This document shows positions 16,067 to 24,411 of a stretch of DNA of 40,575 bases, one piece after another. Each line of letters begins with the position of its first letter. The first letter of the stretch is position 1. Position numbers and translations under genes: made by a program. The notes beneath the pieces were generated by a model. The model saw nothing but the letters and a program-made list of their open reading frames with translations, did not search any database and was not told the origin of the DNA. The stretch lies in NCBI GenBank assembly GCA_945861685.1, contig CAMAVO010000007.1, positions 1-40,575 of the forward strand, written 5' to 3'. Source of the stretch: Chitinophaga pinensis (GTDB lineage Bacteria; Bacteroidota; Bacteroidia; SXHM01).

Positions 16067-16498
16067 TTAGAAAAAATAAAACTCTTTGCAGACTTCAAAA
16101 ACTTTGTGAGTGTTGCGTTTCAGTAACACTATTTTATCAACGGTAAATTCTAAATTGTAATTAACATCAATTTGATTTATAAACGGTTTGCCCAGATATT
16201 TTTTAGGCACATGCACCTCAATTTTTAAAACAATATTGAGCTGTAAATGAAGTGCAGCTAAGTTTTGTGTAAATGAGGAATTGTTTACTACTCTTCTGAA
16301 AGGCGTAAGTGTTGAAGAAAATTTGTCAAGGTATTTGAGCAATAAACTCTCACGTTCTTCATCTAAAGTAAATGATGAGAGCGTTACAGTCTGAATGGTT
16401 TCAGAAAATTTTTCTCCCGGATGAATCATGATCTTATACTGAGAGAAGTGTCCTTCTTCCTCTACTGTATCACTTTCAAACTGTAAATGAAATTGCAT
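16067..16498 (-). CDS. Uncharacterised 143-residue protein within the paa operon
   Basis: I do not recognise this family. The 143-residue protein has no signal peptide or membrane segment. It alternates short hydrophobic strands with polar turns (for example IMIHPGEKF, LNIVLKIEVHVP, YNLEFTVDKIVLLK), suggesting a mainly beta fold, and ends in EFYFF. It begins one base after the paaJ stop and ends 6 bases before paaY, so it is almost certainly translated from the same message. Two cysteines at most are seen, with no obvious metal motif. Its position between the thiolase and the PaaY thioesterase makes a role in the pathway or its regulation possible, but that is inference. Confidence 0.75.
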   Translation of the reverse strand: MQFHLQFESDTVEEEGHFSQYKIMIHPGEKFSETIQTVTLSSFTLDEERESLLLKYLDKFSSTLTPFRRVVNNSSFTQNLAALHLQLNIVLKIEVHVPKKYLGKPFINQIDVNYNLEFTVDKIVLLKRNTHKVFEVCKEFYFF

Positions 16499-16499
16499 A

Positions 16500-17702
16500 T
16501 CAGGCTTTTTCTATAATTACTGCATAGCCTTGTCCCACTCCGATGCACATGGTAACAAGCGCATATTTTTTGTTTGTCAATTGCAACTCCAATGCCGCAG
16601 AATTTAAAATCCTTGCTCCAGTCATTCCCAAAGGATGGCCAATTGCAATGGCTCCACCGTTTGGATTTAAACGTGCATCATCATCTGCCAATCCCCATGA
16701 GCGGGTGCATGCCAGCGACTGTGCAGCAAAAGCCTCATTCAGCTCAATCACATCCATATCGCTCATTTTTAATCCTGCTTTTTTCAATGCATTATTTGCT
16801 GCCTGCACAGGACCAATCCCCATGATACGAGGCTCAACACCAACCACAGCACTCGAAACAATTCTTGCTTTCGGTTGAAGATTATATTTTTTGATTGCAT
16901 CTTCTGAAGCCAGCAAAATTGCAGCTGCACCATCATTTAAACCTGAAGCATTTCCGGCAGTAACTGAACCATCTTTGCGGAAAGCAGGTTTTAGTTTTGC
17001 CAACACTTCTAATGTTGTAATTGCCTTTATAAATTCATCCTTCTCAAACTTCACCGTTTCTTTTTTTTGCTGAATTTCAACAGCTATAATTTCTTTTGCA
17101 AGTCTTCCATTTTGCTGTGCTGCTGCAGCTTTCTGTTGTGAGCGTAACGAAAATTTATCCTGGTCTTCGCGTGAAATCTTATGAATGTCATTCAGATTTT
17201 CTGCGGTTTCCCCCATTGCGTCAACACCATATTGTTCTTTCATTTTAGGGTTTACAAAACGCCAGCCAAAACTGCTATCGAACATTTGTGCATCACGCCC
17301 AAATGGGGTAGATGCTTTTGAAATTACCCATGGACCGCGCGTCATGTTTTCCACTCCTCCTGCAATCATTAAATCTGCATCACCAACCATGATGGCACGA
17401 GCAGCAGAAATTGCTGCCGACAAACCGGAAGCGCACAAACGATTTACTGTTTCGCCCGGAACGCTGACAGGGAAACCTGCCAACAGTAAGGACATCCGTG
17501 CTACATTACGATTATCTTCACCGGCCTGATTCGCACAACCTAAAATCACATCTGCAATTTCTTTAGGGTCAACCGAAGAATTTCTTTTCATTAATTCTTT
17601 CAACACAATCGCAGCCAAATCATCCGGACGAACAGTTGCCAAACTGCCTCCGAAATTTCCAATTGGTGTTCTTATTCCGTCTATTATATATGCTGTTTTC
17701 AT
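16500..17702 (-). CDS. paaJ: 3-oxoadipyl-CoA / 3-oxo-5,6-dehydrosuberyl-CoA thiolase
   Basis: Thiolase of 400 residues, the usual length. Catalytic residues are present: nucleophile Cys90 in NRLCASG, His356 in [11 protein letters not shown] and Cys386 in MCIGVGQG. The segment [19 protein letters not shown] and the later GWRFVNP are features of the PaaJ/PcaF subgroup rather than acetyl-CoA acetyltransferases. In phenylacetate breakdown this enzyme works twice, releasing acetyl-CoA from the ring-cleaved intermediate and later splitting 3-oxoadipyl-CoA to succinyl-CoA and acetyl-CoA. It lies 6 bases after the DUF853 ATPase gene and one base before the unknown gene. Confidence 0.95.
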   Translation of the reverse strand: MKTAYIIDGIRTPIGNFGGSLATVRPDDLAAIVLKELMKRNSSVDPKEIADVILGCANQAGEDNRNVARMSLLLAGFPVSVPGETVNRLCASGLSAAISAARAIMVGDADLMIAGGVENMTRGPWVISKASTPFGRDAQMFDSSFGWRFVNPKMKEQYGVDAMGETAENLNDIHKISREDQDKFSLRSQQKAAAAQQNGRLAKEIIAVEIQQKKETVKFEKDEFIKAITTLEVLAKLKPAFRKDGSVTAGNASGLNDGAAAILLASEDAIKKYNLQPKARIVSSAVVGVEPRIMGIGPVQAANNALKKAGLKMSDMDVIELNEAFAAQSLACTRSWGLADDDARLNPNGGAIAIGHPLGMTGARILNSAALELQLTNKKYALVTMCIGVGQGYAVIIEKA

Positions 17703-17708
17703 ATTATT

Positions 17709-19256
17709 TTAAAACATGCTTCTTTTTCTTGTGGAAGGTTTACCAATCAAAACTCCAAGCAATCCTCGGGTAACTTCGCGAAAAAGTGTTTTTGCGAAAG
17801 GGTTGCTTGAAATCTGTTCTATTACTGATTTTTCTTGCTTCGCAGAAGTCCGCTGAATGGGTTGCTCAACTTGTTTTGGTTGCTCGATAACTTCAGGTTC
17901 GGCTTGCTGCTGAATTTTATTATTCAACATTTCATAAGCACTTACTCGGTCAACTGCTTGGTTATATTTTGCTGCAATTTGTGAGCGCTGAATCTGTTCA
18001 TCTTGTTCAGCAGGAGTCAATATATCCATGCGCGAAGATGGAGCGCACATCAATGTATGTGCAAGCGGAGTTGGCGCTCCATTTTCACCCAGAACAGTTA
18101 CCAATGCCTCACCAATGCCTAATTCAGTTAACAATGTTTCCACTTTGTAATAATCAGTAAGCGGATAATTTTGAGCAACAAGATTTATTGCCTTTCTGTC
18201 TTTTGCAGTAAATGCTCGCAACGCATGCTGTATCTTCAATCCAAGCTGTCCGAGAATTTGTTCAGGAATATCATCAGGCGATTGTGTGCAGAAATAAATA
18301 CCAACTCCTTTTGAGCGAATCAGTTTGATAATAGTTTCAATCTGTTCCAGCAAAGCCTTTGAAGCTTCACGGAATATCAGGTGTGCTTCATCAATAAAGA
18401 TAACAAGTTTGGGTAATCCTTTGTCACCGCTTTCCGGAAATTTTTCATAAACCTCTGCAAGCAAACACAACATAAATGTTGAAAATAATTTCGGCTTGCT
18501 TTGAATATCACATAAGCGCATAATATTTATGTAGCCCTTTCCATCAGCTGTTTTCCGAATAAGATCTTCTACCTCAAATGAAACTTCACCAAAGAACTTT
18601 TCTGCGCCCTGTTCTTCCAGTTCTACCAGCTTGCGCATAATTACTCCTGCAGATGCAGTGCTGATTAATCCGTAATCTTTTATTTCGTCTTTGCCATCTG
18701 TAGTCAGATGTTGTAATGCTTTGCGGAAATCTTTGATATCAAGTAATGGCAATTGTTTGTCATCGCAGTATTTGAAAATGAGAGAAACAACTCCTGCCTG
18801 ATTATCATTTAACTCCAGCATTTTTGAAAAAAGCACAGGGCCAAATTCCGAAACTGTTGCACGCATTCTTGCACCTTTCTCATCAGAAATAGTCAGCAAT
18901 TCAACCGGAAAGTTTTGTGGTTTCCATCCCTTACCAATCAAACGGTGACGCTCTGTTATTTTTGGGTTTTCAGAACCCGCTTTTGCAAGTCCGCTCACAT
19001 CACCTTTTACATCCATCATTAAAACACCAACTCCATTTTCAGATAAACTCTCAGCAAAATATTGTAGTGTTTTTGTTTTACCTGTCCCTGTTGCTCCTGC
19101 AATCAAACCATGCCTGTTTACAGTAGAAAGAGGAAGTTTTATCTGTGTGTTTTCCAACGGTTTTTTATCCAGTACTGCAGCACCTATAATGATGCTCGCA
19201 TTGGAAAAGTTATAACCTGTAGTAATAGTATTCTTAAAATTTTCCTCTTTGCTCAT
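17709..19256 (-). CDS. DUF853 (YjgR/HerA-like) ATP-binding protein
   Basis: 515 residues. Walker A GATGTGKT at 54-61 and Walker B LVIFIDEAH at 284-292, with the HerA/FtsK-type order and an FCTQSPDDIP sensor region after it, define the DUF853 ATPase family (E. coli YjgR). A Gln/Glu/Pro-rich linker precedes a basic C-terminal tail that ends in KPSTRKRSMF. The family's function is unknown; HerA relatives are DNA-translocating motors. The gene begins 3 bases after paaI and ends 6 bases before paaJ, so it is inside the paa run. A link to phenylacetate metabolism is not established. It could be a housekeeping gene caught in the operon, or act with the DNA repair gene ogt two genes upstream. Confidence 0.88.
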   Translation of the reverse strand: MSKEENFKNTITTGYNFSNASIIIGAAVLDKKPLENTQIKLPLSTVNRHGLIAGATGTGKTKTLQYFAESLSENGVGVLMMDVKGDVSGLAKAGSENPKITERHRLIGKGWKPQNFPVELLTISDEKGARMRATVSEFGPVLFSKMLELNDNQAGVVSLIFKYCDDKQLPLLDIKDFRKALQHLTTDGKDEIKDYGLISTASAGVIMRKLVELEEQGAEKFFGEVSFEVEDLIRKTADGKGYINIMRLCDIQSKPKLFSTFMLCLLAEVYEKFPESGDKGLPKLVIFIDEAHLIFREASKALLEQIETIIKLIRSKGVGIYFCTQSPDDIPEQILGQLGLKIQHALRAFTAKDRKAINLVAQNYPLTDYYKVETLLTELGIGEALVTVLGENGAPTPLAHTLMCAPSSRMDILTPAEQDEQIQRSQIAAKYNQAVDRVSAYEMLNNKIQQQAEPEVIEQPKQVEQPIQRTSAKQEKSVIEQISSNPFAKTLFREVTRGLLGVLIGKPSTRKRSMF

Positions 19257-19259
19257 GAT

Positions 19260-19691
19260 TTATTTTTCGTTAGGAAACCATTCTTTTGAGGTACGATAAA
19301 CCGTTCCTTTAAAGAAGGCAACATTTTCATTTTTTTGATTTTTAACTTCTATCAGATACGTTCCGGTTCTGTTCGTAAGCGCGAGTTCTTTTGCCTCACA
19401 GGTCAGCACATCGCCTTCTTTTACCGCAACCGGAAAAGAAATGGAACAATCCAATGCAACACTCAATCTGCCATATGAATTAGATGCAAAAGCGAGTGCG
19501 CTATCTGCAAATGAAAATGCAATTCCTCCATGTGCAATACCAAAGCCATTCAGCATTTCGTTTCTTATTTTCATACGAAGAACGCAATGACCCTGTTCAA
19601 TCAGAACACGCTCAATCCCCAGCCAGTTGCTGAAGCGGTCTTCTTCAAACATTTTATTTACTACTCTTTCTGCTAGATTTTTTTCCATCAT
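19260..19691 (-). CDS. paaI: PaaI hydroxyphenylacetyl-CoA thioesterase
   Basis: 143-residue hotdog-fold thioesterase. The core motif GIAHGGIAFSFADSALAFASNSYG (about residues 50-73) holds the conserved HGG turn and the acidic catalytic residue of PaaI. The family hydrolyses hydroxylated phenylacetyl-CoA esters and so recovers CoA from stalled intermediates. The start at 19691 makes a 38-base overlap with ogt; a later ATG at 19652 would remove it, but the segment before that ATG (LAERVVNKMFEEDRF) lines up with the first helix of E. coli PaaI as I recall it, so I keep the long form. The stop is 3 bases before the DUF853 gene. Confidence 0.92.
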   Translation of the reverse strand: MMEKNLAERVVNKMFEEDRFSNWLGIERVLIEQGHCVLRMKIRNEMLNGFGIAHGGIAFSFADSALAFASNSYGRLSVALDCSISFPVAVKEGDVLTCEAKELALTNRTGTYLIEVKNQKNENVAFFKGTVYRTSKEWFPNEK

Positions 19692-20184
19692 CTTTAAACT
19701 TGAATAACTTAGGTTCTACCGCTTCTTTTTCAAATTCAAGCAGCCATCTTTTATTTTCAATTCCCCCTGAGTAGCCTGTTAAGCTTCCATTACTTCCGAT
19801 TAATCTGTGGCAGGGAATAATTATTGGAATATTGTTTTTCCCCGAAGCATTACCAACTGCCCTTGATAAAGTTCTGTTCTTAATTTTCCTTGCCATGTTA
19901 AGATAAGACATAGTCATACCATAAGGAATTTTCTGAAGTCCACTCCACACCCTCTGCTGTAACTCAGTTCCTTCCTGCTCCAGCGCAAGATTAAAATCAT
20001 AACGTTCGCGCTTAAAATATTCCGTTAATTGTTGTAGGCAATCTTTTATTACTCCGTTTATTTTTTCTTTATCCACTTTATTTTCTACAAAATGAAGTCC
20101 TGTAATTGCTGTTTCATTTGCAGTAATGGCAAGCAAGCCCACCGGGGATTTGAAATGAGCACGATATGTAATTTCCTTTGCCAA
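19654..20184 (-). CDS. ogt: Methylated-DNA--protein-cysteine methyltransferase (Ogt/AGT), TTG start
   Basis: A suicide DNA repair protein that moves alkyl groups from O6-alkylguanine (and O4-alkylthymine) to its own cysteine. The active-site motif IPCHRLIG lies at about 123-130 (acceptor Cys125), preceded by the RAVGNASGKNNIP segment, and the helix-turn-helix region YGMTMSYLNMARKI is present. Length of 176 is normal. There is no ATG near the N terminus: the only start giving the expected MAKEITYRAHFKSPVG beginning is a TTG at 20184, which directly follows the paaH TGA in the same reading frame. The C terminus is a basic tail (KKSSRKSSK) that overlaps paaI by 38 bases. Confidence 0.93.
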   Translation of the reverse strand: MAKEITYRAHFKSPVGLLAITANETAITGLHFVENKVDKEKINGVIKDCLQQLTEYFKRERYDFNLALEQEGTELQQRVWSGLQKIPYGMTMSYLNMARKIKNRTLSRAVGNASGKNNIPIIIPCHRLIGSNGSLTGYSGGIENKRWLLEFEKEAVEPKLFKFKDDGKKSSRKSSK

Positions 20185-21345
20185 TCAGGAGAAAAATTTC
20201 TTGTTTTCTTTCGCAATTTTTTTCAGAAGAACAGACGGTCGATAACGATCTTCACCGTATTTGTCTTGCAAATCTGTCAATGTATTCAGAATATTCTGTA
20301 AACCAATCTCATCCCCCCATTTCAATAAACCTTTGGGGTAATTTACTCCTTTTGTCATTGCCAGGTCTAAATCTTCTTTTGTGGCAACATTCAAATATAA
20401 TGCATCAATCGCTTCGTTGACAAGCATTGCAATCACCCGATTAAAAATCTGCTTTCCTAATTCTTCATTTTTTTGTGGCTCAGGTTTTACTGCTCCTTCA
20501 GAATAATCGTAATAACCTTTGCCAGATTTTCTTCCAAAATAGTTGGCTTCAAATAATCTTTTCTGAGTTAAGGAAGGTTTGAATCTTGGCTCGTAAAAAA
20601 ACTGTTCCCAAACGGTTTCGGTTACTTTGTAATTGATGTCGTTGCCAATAAAATCCATTAGCTCGAACGGACCCATTTTAAAACCGCCAAACTCACGTAA
20701 AGCCCAATCGATAGTAGCAAAATCAGCAATGCCTTCTTCATAAATACGAATGGATTCTCCATAATAAGAACGAGCCACACGATTGACAATAAACCCGGGA
20801 GTATCTTTTGCAAGCACCGTAATTTTCCCCCAACTGTCAATTAATTTCTTTGATGTTTCAGCAACATCTTTATCGGTAGAAATTCCGGGAATAATTTCAA
20901 CCAAAGGCATAATTGGCGCAGGATTGAAGAAGTGAATTCCGAGAACTCGGCTTGTGTTTTTACACGCAGATGCAATGGAAGTAATGGATAATGATGAAGT
21001 GTTGGAAGCCAATAGACAATCATCTGAAACAATATTTTCCAGTTCATAAAAAAGTTTCTTTTTTACTTCCAGATTCTCTATTACTGCTTCAATGATTAAA
21101 CCACAATCAACAAATGATTTTAAATCGTCAGCATAAGTTATGTGTGAAGAAATTTCACTTGCTTTTTGTTCTGATATTTTTTGTTTCGCTACTAATTTTT
21201 TTAGCGTTGTGTCAAGTGCTGATTTTGATTTTTCTAAAGCAGATTTATTTGTGTCGTAAATAACAACAGCATGGCCGGCATTTGCAGCCACCTGTGCAAT
21301 TCCGCTGCCCATTGCTCCTGAACCTATAACTCCAACTTTAATCAT
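20185..21345 (-). CDS. paaH: 3-hydroxyacyl-CoA dehydrogenase of phenylacetate catabolism
   Basis: 386 residues. NAD-binding motif GSGAMGSG at 8-15, Asp31 at the end of the second strand for NAD specificity, the IIEAVIEN segment, SNTSSLSIT, and the catalytic His138 in GIHFFNPAPIMPLVEII, followed by the dimerisation domain with DTPGFIVNRV and a second partial C-terminal domain. PaaH oxidises 3-hydroxyadipyl-CoA to 3-oxoadipyl-CoA, feeding PaaJ. Its ATG overlaps the paaG stop (ATGA), and its own TGA is followed at once and in frame by the TTG start of ogt. A separate general beta-oxidation role cannot be excluded from sequence, but the neighbours favour PaaH. Confidence 0.93.
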   Translation of the reverse strand: MIKVGVIGSGAMGSGIAQVAANAGHAVVIYDTNKSALEKSKSALDTTLKKLVAKQKISEQKASEISSHITYADDLKSFVDCGLIIEAVIENLEVKKKLFYELENIVSDDCLLASNTSSLSITSIASACKNTSRVLGIHFFNPAPIMPLVEIIPGISTDKDVAETSKKLIDSWGKITVLAKDTPGFIVNRVARSYYGESIRIYEEGIADFATIDWALREFGGFKMGPFELMDFIGNDINYKVTETVWEQFFYEPRFKPSLTQKRLFEANYFGRKSGKGYYDYSEGAVKPEPQKNEELGKQIFNRVIAMLVNEAIDALYLNVATKEDLDLAMTKGVNYPKGLLKWGDEIGLQNILNTLTDLQDKYGEDRYRPSVLLKKIAKENKKFFS

Positions 21346-22127
21346 TCGCCTTTAAAAACAGGTTTTCTTTTCTCCAAAAATGCATTCACACCTTCTTTAT
21401 AATCGGAAGTTTTTCCAGCTGCTGTTTGTAAATCTCTTTCCAAATCTAATTGCTCATCCAAATCATTTGACATGGATTTATTCAACATTTGCTTGATGTA
21501 TGCCAAAGCCTTTGTCGGCATTCCAGACAATGTTTTTGCTGCAGCAAATGATTCTTCTGCCAATTTATCATCTGCACAAACTTTATAAATCATTCCCATT
21601 TGCAAAGCTTTTTCTGCAGGAACTTTTTCTGCAAGCATCATCAATGCTGAAGCTTTTTGAAAACCAACCAGCCGTGGAAGAAAAAAACTTCCACCGCTGT
21701 CGGGCACCAAGCCGATTTTACTGAAGGCCTGAATAAATGAAGCTGATGTAGCTGCGAAAGTAATATCACAAGCAAATGCAAGACTTGCACCTGCGCCTGC
21801 AGCCACTCCATTCACTGCACAAATCACTGGTTTTTCAAGATTGCGGATAGCACGAATAATTGGATTATAAACTTCTTCTACCGAATCTCCAAGATCGCGT
21901 TCTCCTGTTTTTCCCATTTCAATTGCTTCGGCTAAGTCCTGTCCAGCACAGAATGCACGCCCTGAGCCGGTGAGATAAACGGCACGAATAGTTTTATCGT
22001 TTGCACAAGTATTTAATACATCCTGAAACTCCTTTGCCAACTGTCTATTAAAGCAGTTCAATACATCAGGACGGTTGAGTGTGATTTTTGCAACCGAATC
22101 CTGAATTTCAAAAATGATGGTTTCCAT
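21342..22127 (-). CDS. paaG: Enoyl-CoA hydratase/isomerase, PaaG type (epoxyphenylacetyl-CoA isomerase)
   Basis: 261-residue crotonase-fold protein. Oxyanion-hole motifs are GRAFCAGQDLAE and VNGVAAGAGASLAFACD; the LVPDSGGSFFLPRL segment with its Asp in place of the hydratase Glu is the mark of PaaG-type isomerases. The reaction is isomerisation of ring-1,2-epoxyphenylacetyl-CoA to the oxepin form that is then cleaved. The gene lies 46 bases after paaD and overlaps paaH by four bases. No separate PaaF hydratase is in this window, so either PaaG or a gene elsewhere must do that step. Confidence 0.92.
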   Translation of the reverse strand: METIIFEIQDSVAKITLNRPDVLNCFNRQLAKEFQDVLNTCANDKTIRAVYLTGSGRAFCAGQDLAEAIEMGKTGERDLGDSVEEVYNPIIRAIRNLEKPVICAVNGVAAGAGASLAFACDITFAATSASFIQAFSKIGLVPDSGGSFFLPRLVGFQKASALMMLAEKVPAEKALQMGMIYKVCADDKLAEESFAAAKTLSGMPTKALAYIKQMLNKSMSNDLDEQLDLERDLQTAAGKTSDYKEGVNAFLEKRKPVFKGE

Positions 22128-22173
22128 AATTCATTTGATAAGGTTTCAAATGTAGGAAAAATGAACTGTTCTT

Positions 22174-22671
22174 TTAATGACACTTAAAAAGATCAAATGG
22201 CTCTAAGCAATCCTTACATTTATACAAAGCTTTGCAGGCTGTAGAACCAAATTGACTAACTAATTCCGTGTTTTCAGAATTACATTGCGGACACTTTACT
22301 GTTTTTTGTATTCCCGTTAAAACAGATTTATCGGAAGTGGTTTTATCAGGCGGAGAAATTCCGTATTGTCTCAGTTTGTCTTTTGCTGCTTCGCTCAGCC
22401 AATCGGTTGTCCATGCAGGTGAAAACACAGATTTTACATTCACTTTTTCAATTCCGTTTTCTTTCAGTAAAGCAATAATATCCTGCTCAATCGCTTTCAT
22501 GGCAGGGCAACCGGAATAGGTTGGTGTAATTGTAATTACACATTCATCATTCAGAAAATTTACATCGCGCAAAATTCCTAATTCCTCAATGGTAATCACC
22601 GGAATTTCCGGGTCTGGAATTTGAGATAATAATGTTCTGACTTCTTTAGTTGTCATCTTTAACTTCTTCAT
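22174..22671 (-). CDS. paaD: Phenylacetyl-CoA epoxidase assembly subunit PaaD
   Basis: 165 residues. An N-terminal MIP18/DUF59 domain (SQIPDPEIPVITIEELGIL, then TPTYSGCPAM with its conserved Cys) is followed by a C-terminal zinc ribbon-like region with CPQC, a CK..YKCKDC pair and a terminal FKCH. This is the PaaD layout. PaaD is needed for the epoxidase complex, probably in metal or Fe-S centre maturation. The start is uncertain: 22671 gives a 26-base overlap with the flavoprotein gene, while an internal ATG at 22656 gives 11 bases and a leader more typical of PaaD. Confidence 0.93.
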   Translation of the reverse strand: MKKLKMTTKEVRTLLSQIPDPEIPVITIEELGILRDVNFLNDECVITITPTYSGCPAMKAIEQDIIALLKENGIEKVNVKSVFSPAWTTDWLSEAAKDKLRQYGISPPDKTTSDKSVLTGIQKTVKCPQCNSENTELVSQFGSTACKALYKCKDCLEPFDLFKCH

Positions 22672-24373
22672 TATTTACCTGACGTAATGCTAATTTTTCG
22701 GCAGGAGTCGGATTTTGTATCCACGAATTATCATAGGGCTTTAACAGGTCAGATTTTTTTAGTTCATCCAACCCGATTTTACTATCCATGTATTTAGCCA
22801 ACAAATTAAAAGTTGCTTTGTTTTCTTTTCTCAAAACCAACAACGCGGCATTGGCACCTGCGCGAACAGCAATAGGAACACCGCCACCCAATTCAGCCCA
22901 ATGTCCGCTTAAAATTAAATTCTCAATAGGCGTTTGATAATGGGCAACTTTTGCCTGCATGTTTTCACGTCCCGGACGAGCGCCCATCATGGTTCCGTTT
23001 TTATTTCCGGTATATCTATAGTGTGTTAATGGCGTAGCCACATCATAAAAAAGAATATGCTTTTTCAAACCAGGCGCGACCTTGTTTTCTACTCTGGCAA
23101 TTAATAGTTCCGCTACTTCATTTTTTAGTTTTTTGTATTCTTCTCCTCTGATGATATTGCCCGCTTCATCTTTTTCTGTTCGCCAATTATTCATGTATTC
23201 CATTCCCGCTTCAATATACAATGTGAGTGTTCCTTTGCCTTCGGGAGCCATGGATTTATCGCGTTGCGAAGGAGCAAGAATGCTGATGCCGCATTTTTCA
23301 GGATTACCACTGCTTTGCTCATCACGCGTACTTTCTTGTGAGAGGTAAATCATTTCTTCGTTGAAGCCTAATTCCTCTGCAGGGCAATCCAAAGCGATAG
23401 AAACGGTAACAGAAGAACTATAGAGTTTTGCTTCACGCAATTTCCCCTTCATTTTTTCGGGAATACTGTTCGCGGGCAGCATTTTTTCATACAACGTTTC
23501 AATATCGGAAGCAGCTAAAACGTAATTACTACTCACAGTATATTCCTTACCGCGACATTCAAATTTTACTCCTTTTACTTTGTTCCCGTCCAATAAAATT
23601 TGGTTCACTTTACTTCGGTAATAAATCGGATTTTCAAAATAATTAATTACGTATTCTAACCACTCGGGAAACACCTGACTGCCGCCTTTGGGAGGACTTT
23701 GATAATCTCCATAATATGCCCAACCAATAGGAACTAAACAGGATAATAATTCAGATTCAGAACAAAATATTTCCTGAAGTTTCGGGTCTTTGAAAAATTT
23801 ATTCAGTCCTTTCTTCATGCCCTTTTCACCGCTAAAACGGATGAAAGGAATAAACGCTGTAGCGAATTCAATCAGCTTAAACTTAAACCGTATTGACTCG
23901 AAGAACCCCATTGTTTCTTCGGAACGAAAAATATTACTGAAATTGTCAAATGCTTTTCCGATTTTTTTTGCCGCTTTGAAAAAACGTTCTATCCCATCTT
24001 TCTCGTGAGGAAATTGTGAAATCAATTGTGCTTTCCATTCATCGGGATTGTTCGTAAGCGTATAATCAAAATTATGCCCTTTGTATCTGCGTATGCGTTT
24101 TTGTGAAACCGGGCGCGGATAATCATTTCCCAGCACATCAAAAACTTTACTCACTAAGCCCTCAGGTCCGCACTGGTTTAGCCAATGAATAGCAGTATCA
24201 AAACGGAAATCTTTTCTGCGGAAACCGGCAAGATAACCTCCGGGATGGTCGGCCATTTCAAGCACACAAACTGAAAATCCTGCTTTGCTCAATAGTGCTG
24301 CAGAAGTCAATCCTCCCATTCCTGCACCAATTATAACAATATCGTAGTGCGGTTTTAATTCAATCTTTTGCAT
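22646..24373 (-). CDS. CrtI/phytoene desaturase-like FAD-dependent oxidoreductase in the paa operon
   Basis: 575 residues. The N terminus carries the Rossmann FAD motif GAGMGGL (16-22) and the flavoprotein hallmark LEMADHPGGYLAGFRR; further features are FDTAIHWL, FPEWLEYV, VLAASDIETLYEKMLP and the C-terminal FAD-closing segment NLILSGHWAELGGGVPIAVRAGANAALLVLR. This places it in the carotenoid desaturase/isomerase (CrtI, CrtISO, RetSat-like) group; the exact reaction cannot be read from sequence. After the core there is a ~60-residue hydrophilic tail (KYMDSKIGLDELKK..). It sits between paaC and paaD, 38 bases after paaC and overlapping paaD, where other paa clusters carry only epoxidase genes. 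No paaE reductase is in the window. Confidence 0.88.
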   Translation of the reverse strand: MQKIELKPHYDIVIIGAGMGGLTSAALLSKAGFSVCVLEMADHPGGYLAGFRRKDFRFDTAIHWLNQCGPEGLVSKVFDVLGNDYPRPVSQKRIRRYKGHNFDYTLTNNPDEWKAQLISQFPHEKDGIERFFKAAKKIGKAFDNFSNIFRSEETMGFFESIRFKFKLIEFATAFIPFIRFSGEKGMKKGLNKFFKDPKLQEIFCSESELLSCLVPIGWAYYGDYQSPPKGGSQVFPEWLEYVINYFENPIYYRSKVNQILLDGNKVKGVKFECRGKEYTVSSNYVLAASDIETLYEKMLPANSIPEKMKGKLREAKLYSSSVTVSIALDCPAEELGFNEEMIYLSQESTRDEQSSGNPEKCGISILAPSQRDKSMAPEGKGTLTLYIEAGMEYMNNWRTEKDEAGNIIRGEEYKKLKNEVAELLIARVENKVAPGLKKHILFYDVATPLTHYRYTGNKNGTMMGARPGRENMQAKVAHYQTPIENLILSGHWAELGGGVPIAVRAGANAALLVLRKENKATFNLLAKYMDSKIGLDELKKSDLLKPYDNSWIQNPTPAEKLALRQVNNEEVKDDN

Positions 24374-24411
24374 AAACGAAAATGGGCTTTACCCTTTATT
24401 TTAGGATAAAA

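Noticed and set aside
19652-19691. A later paaI start at 19652 that would remove the overlap with ogt
   Set aside because: The residues before it match the expected first helix of PaaI, so the longer form with a 38-base overlap is more likely, though not proven.
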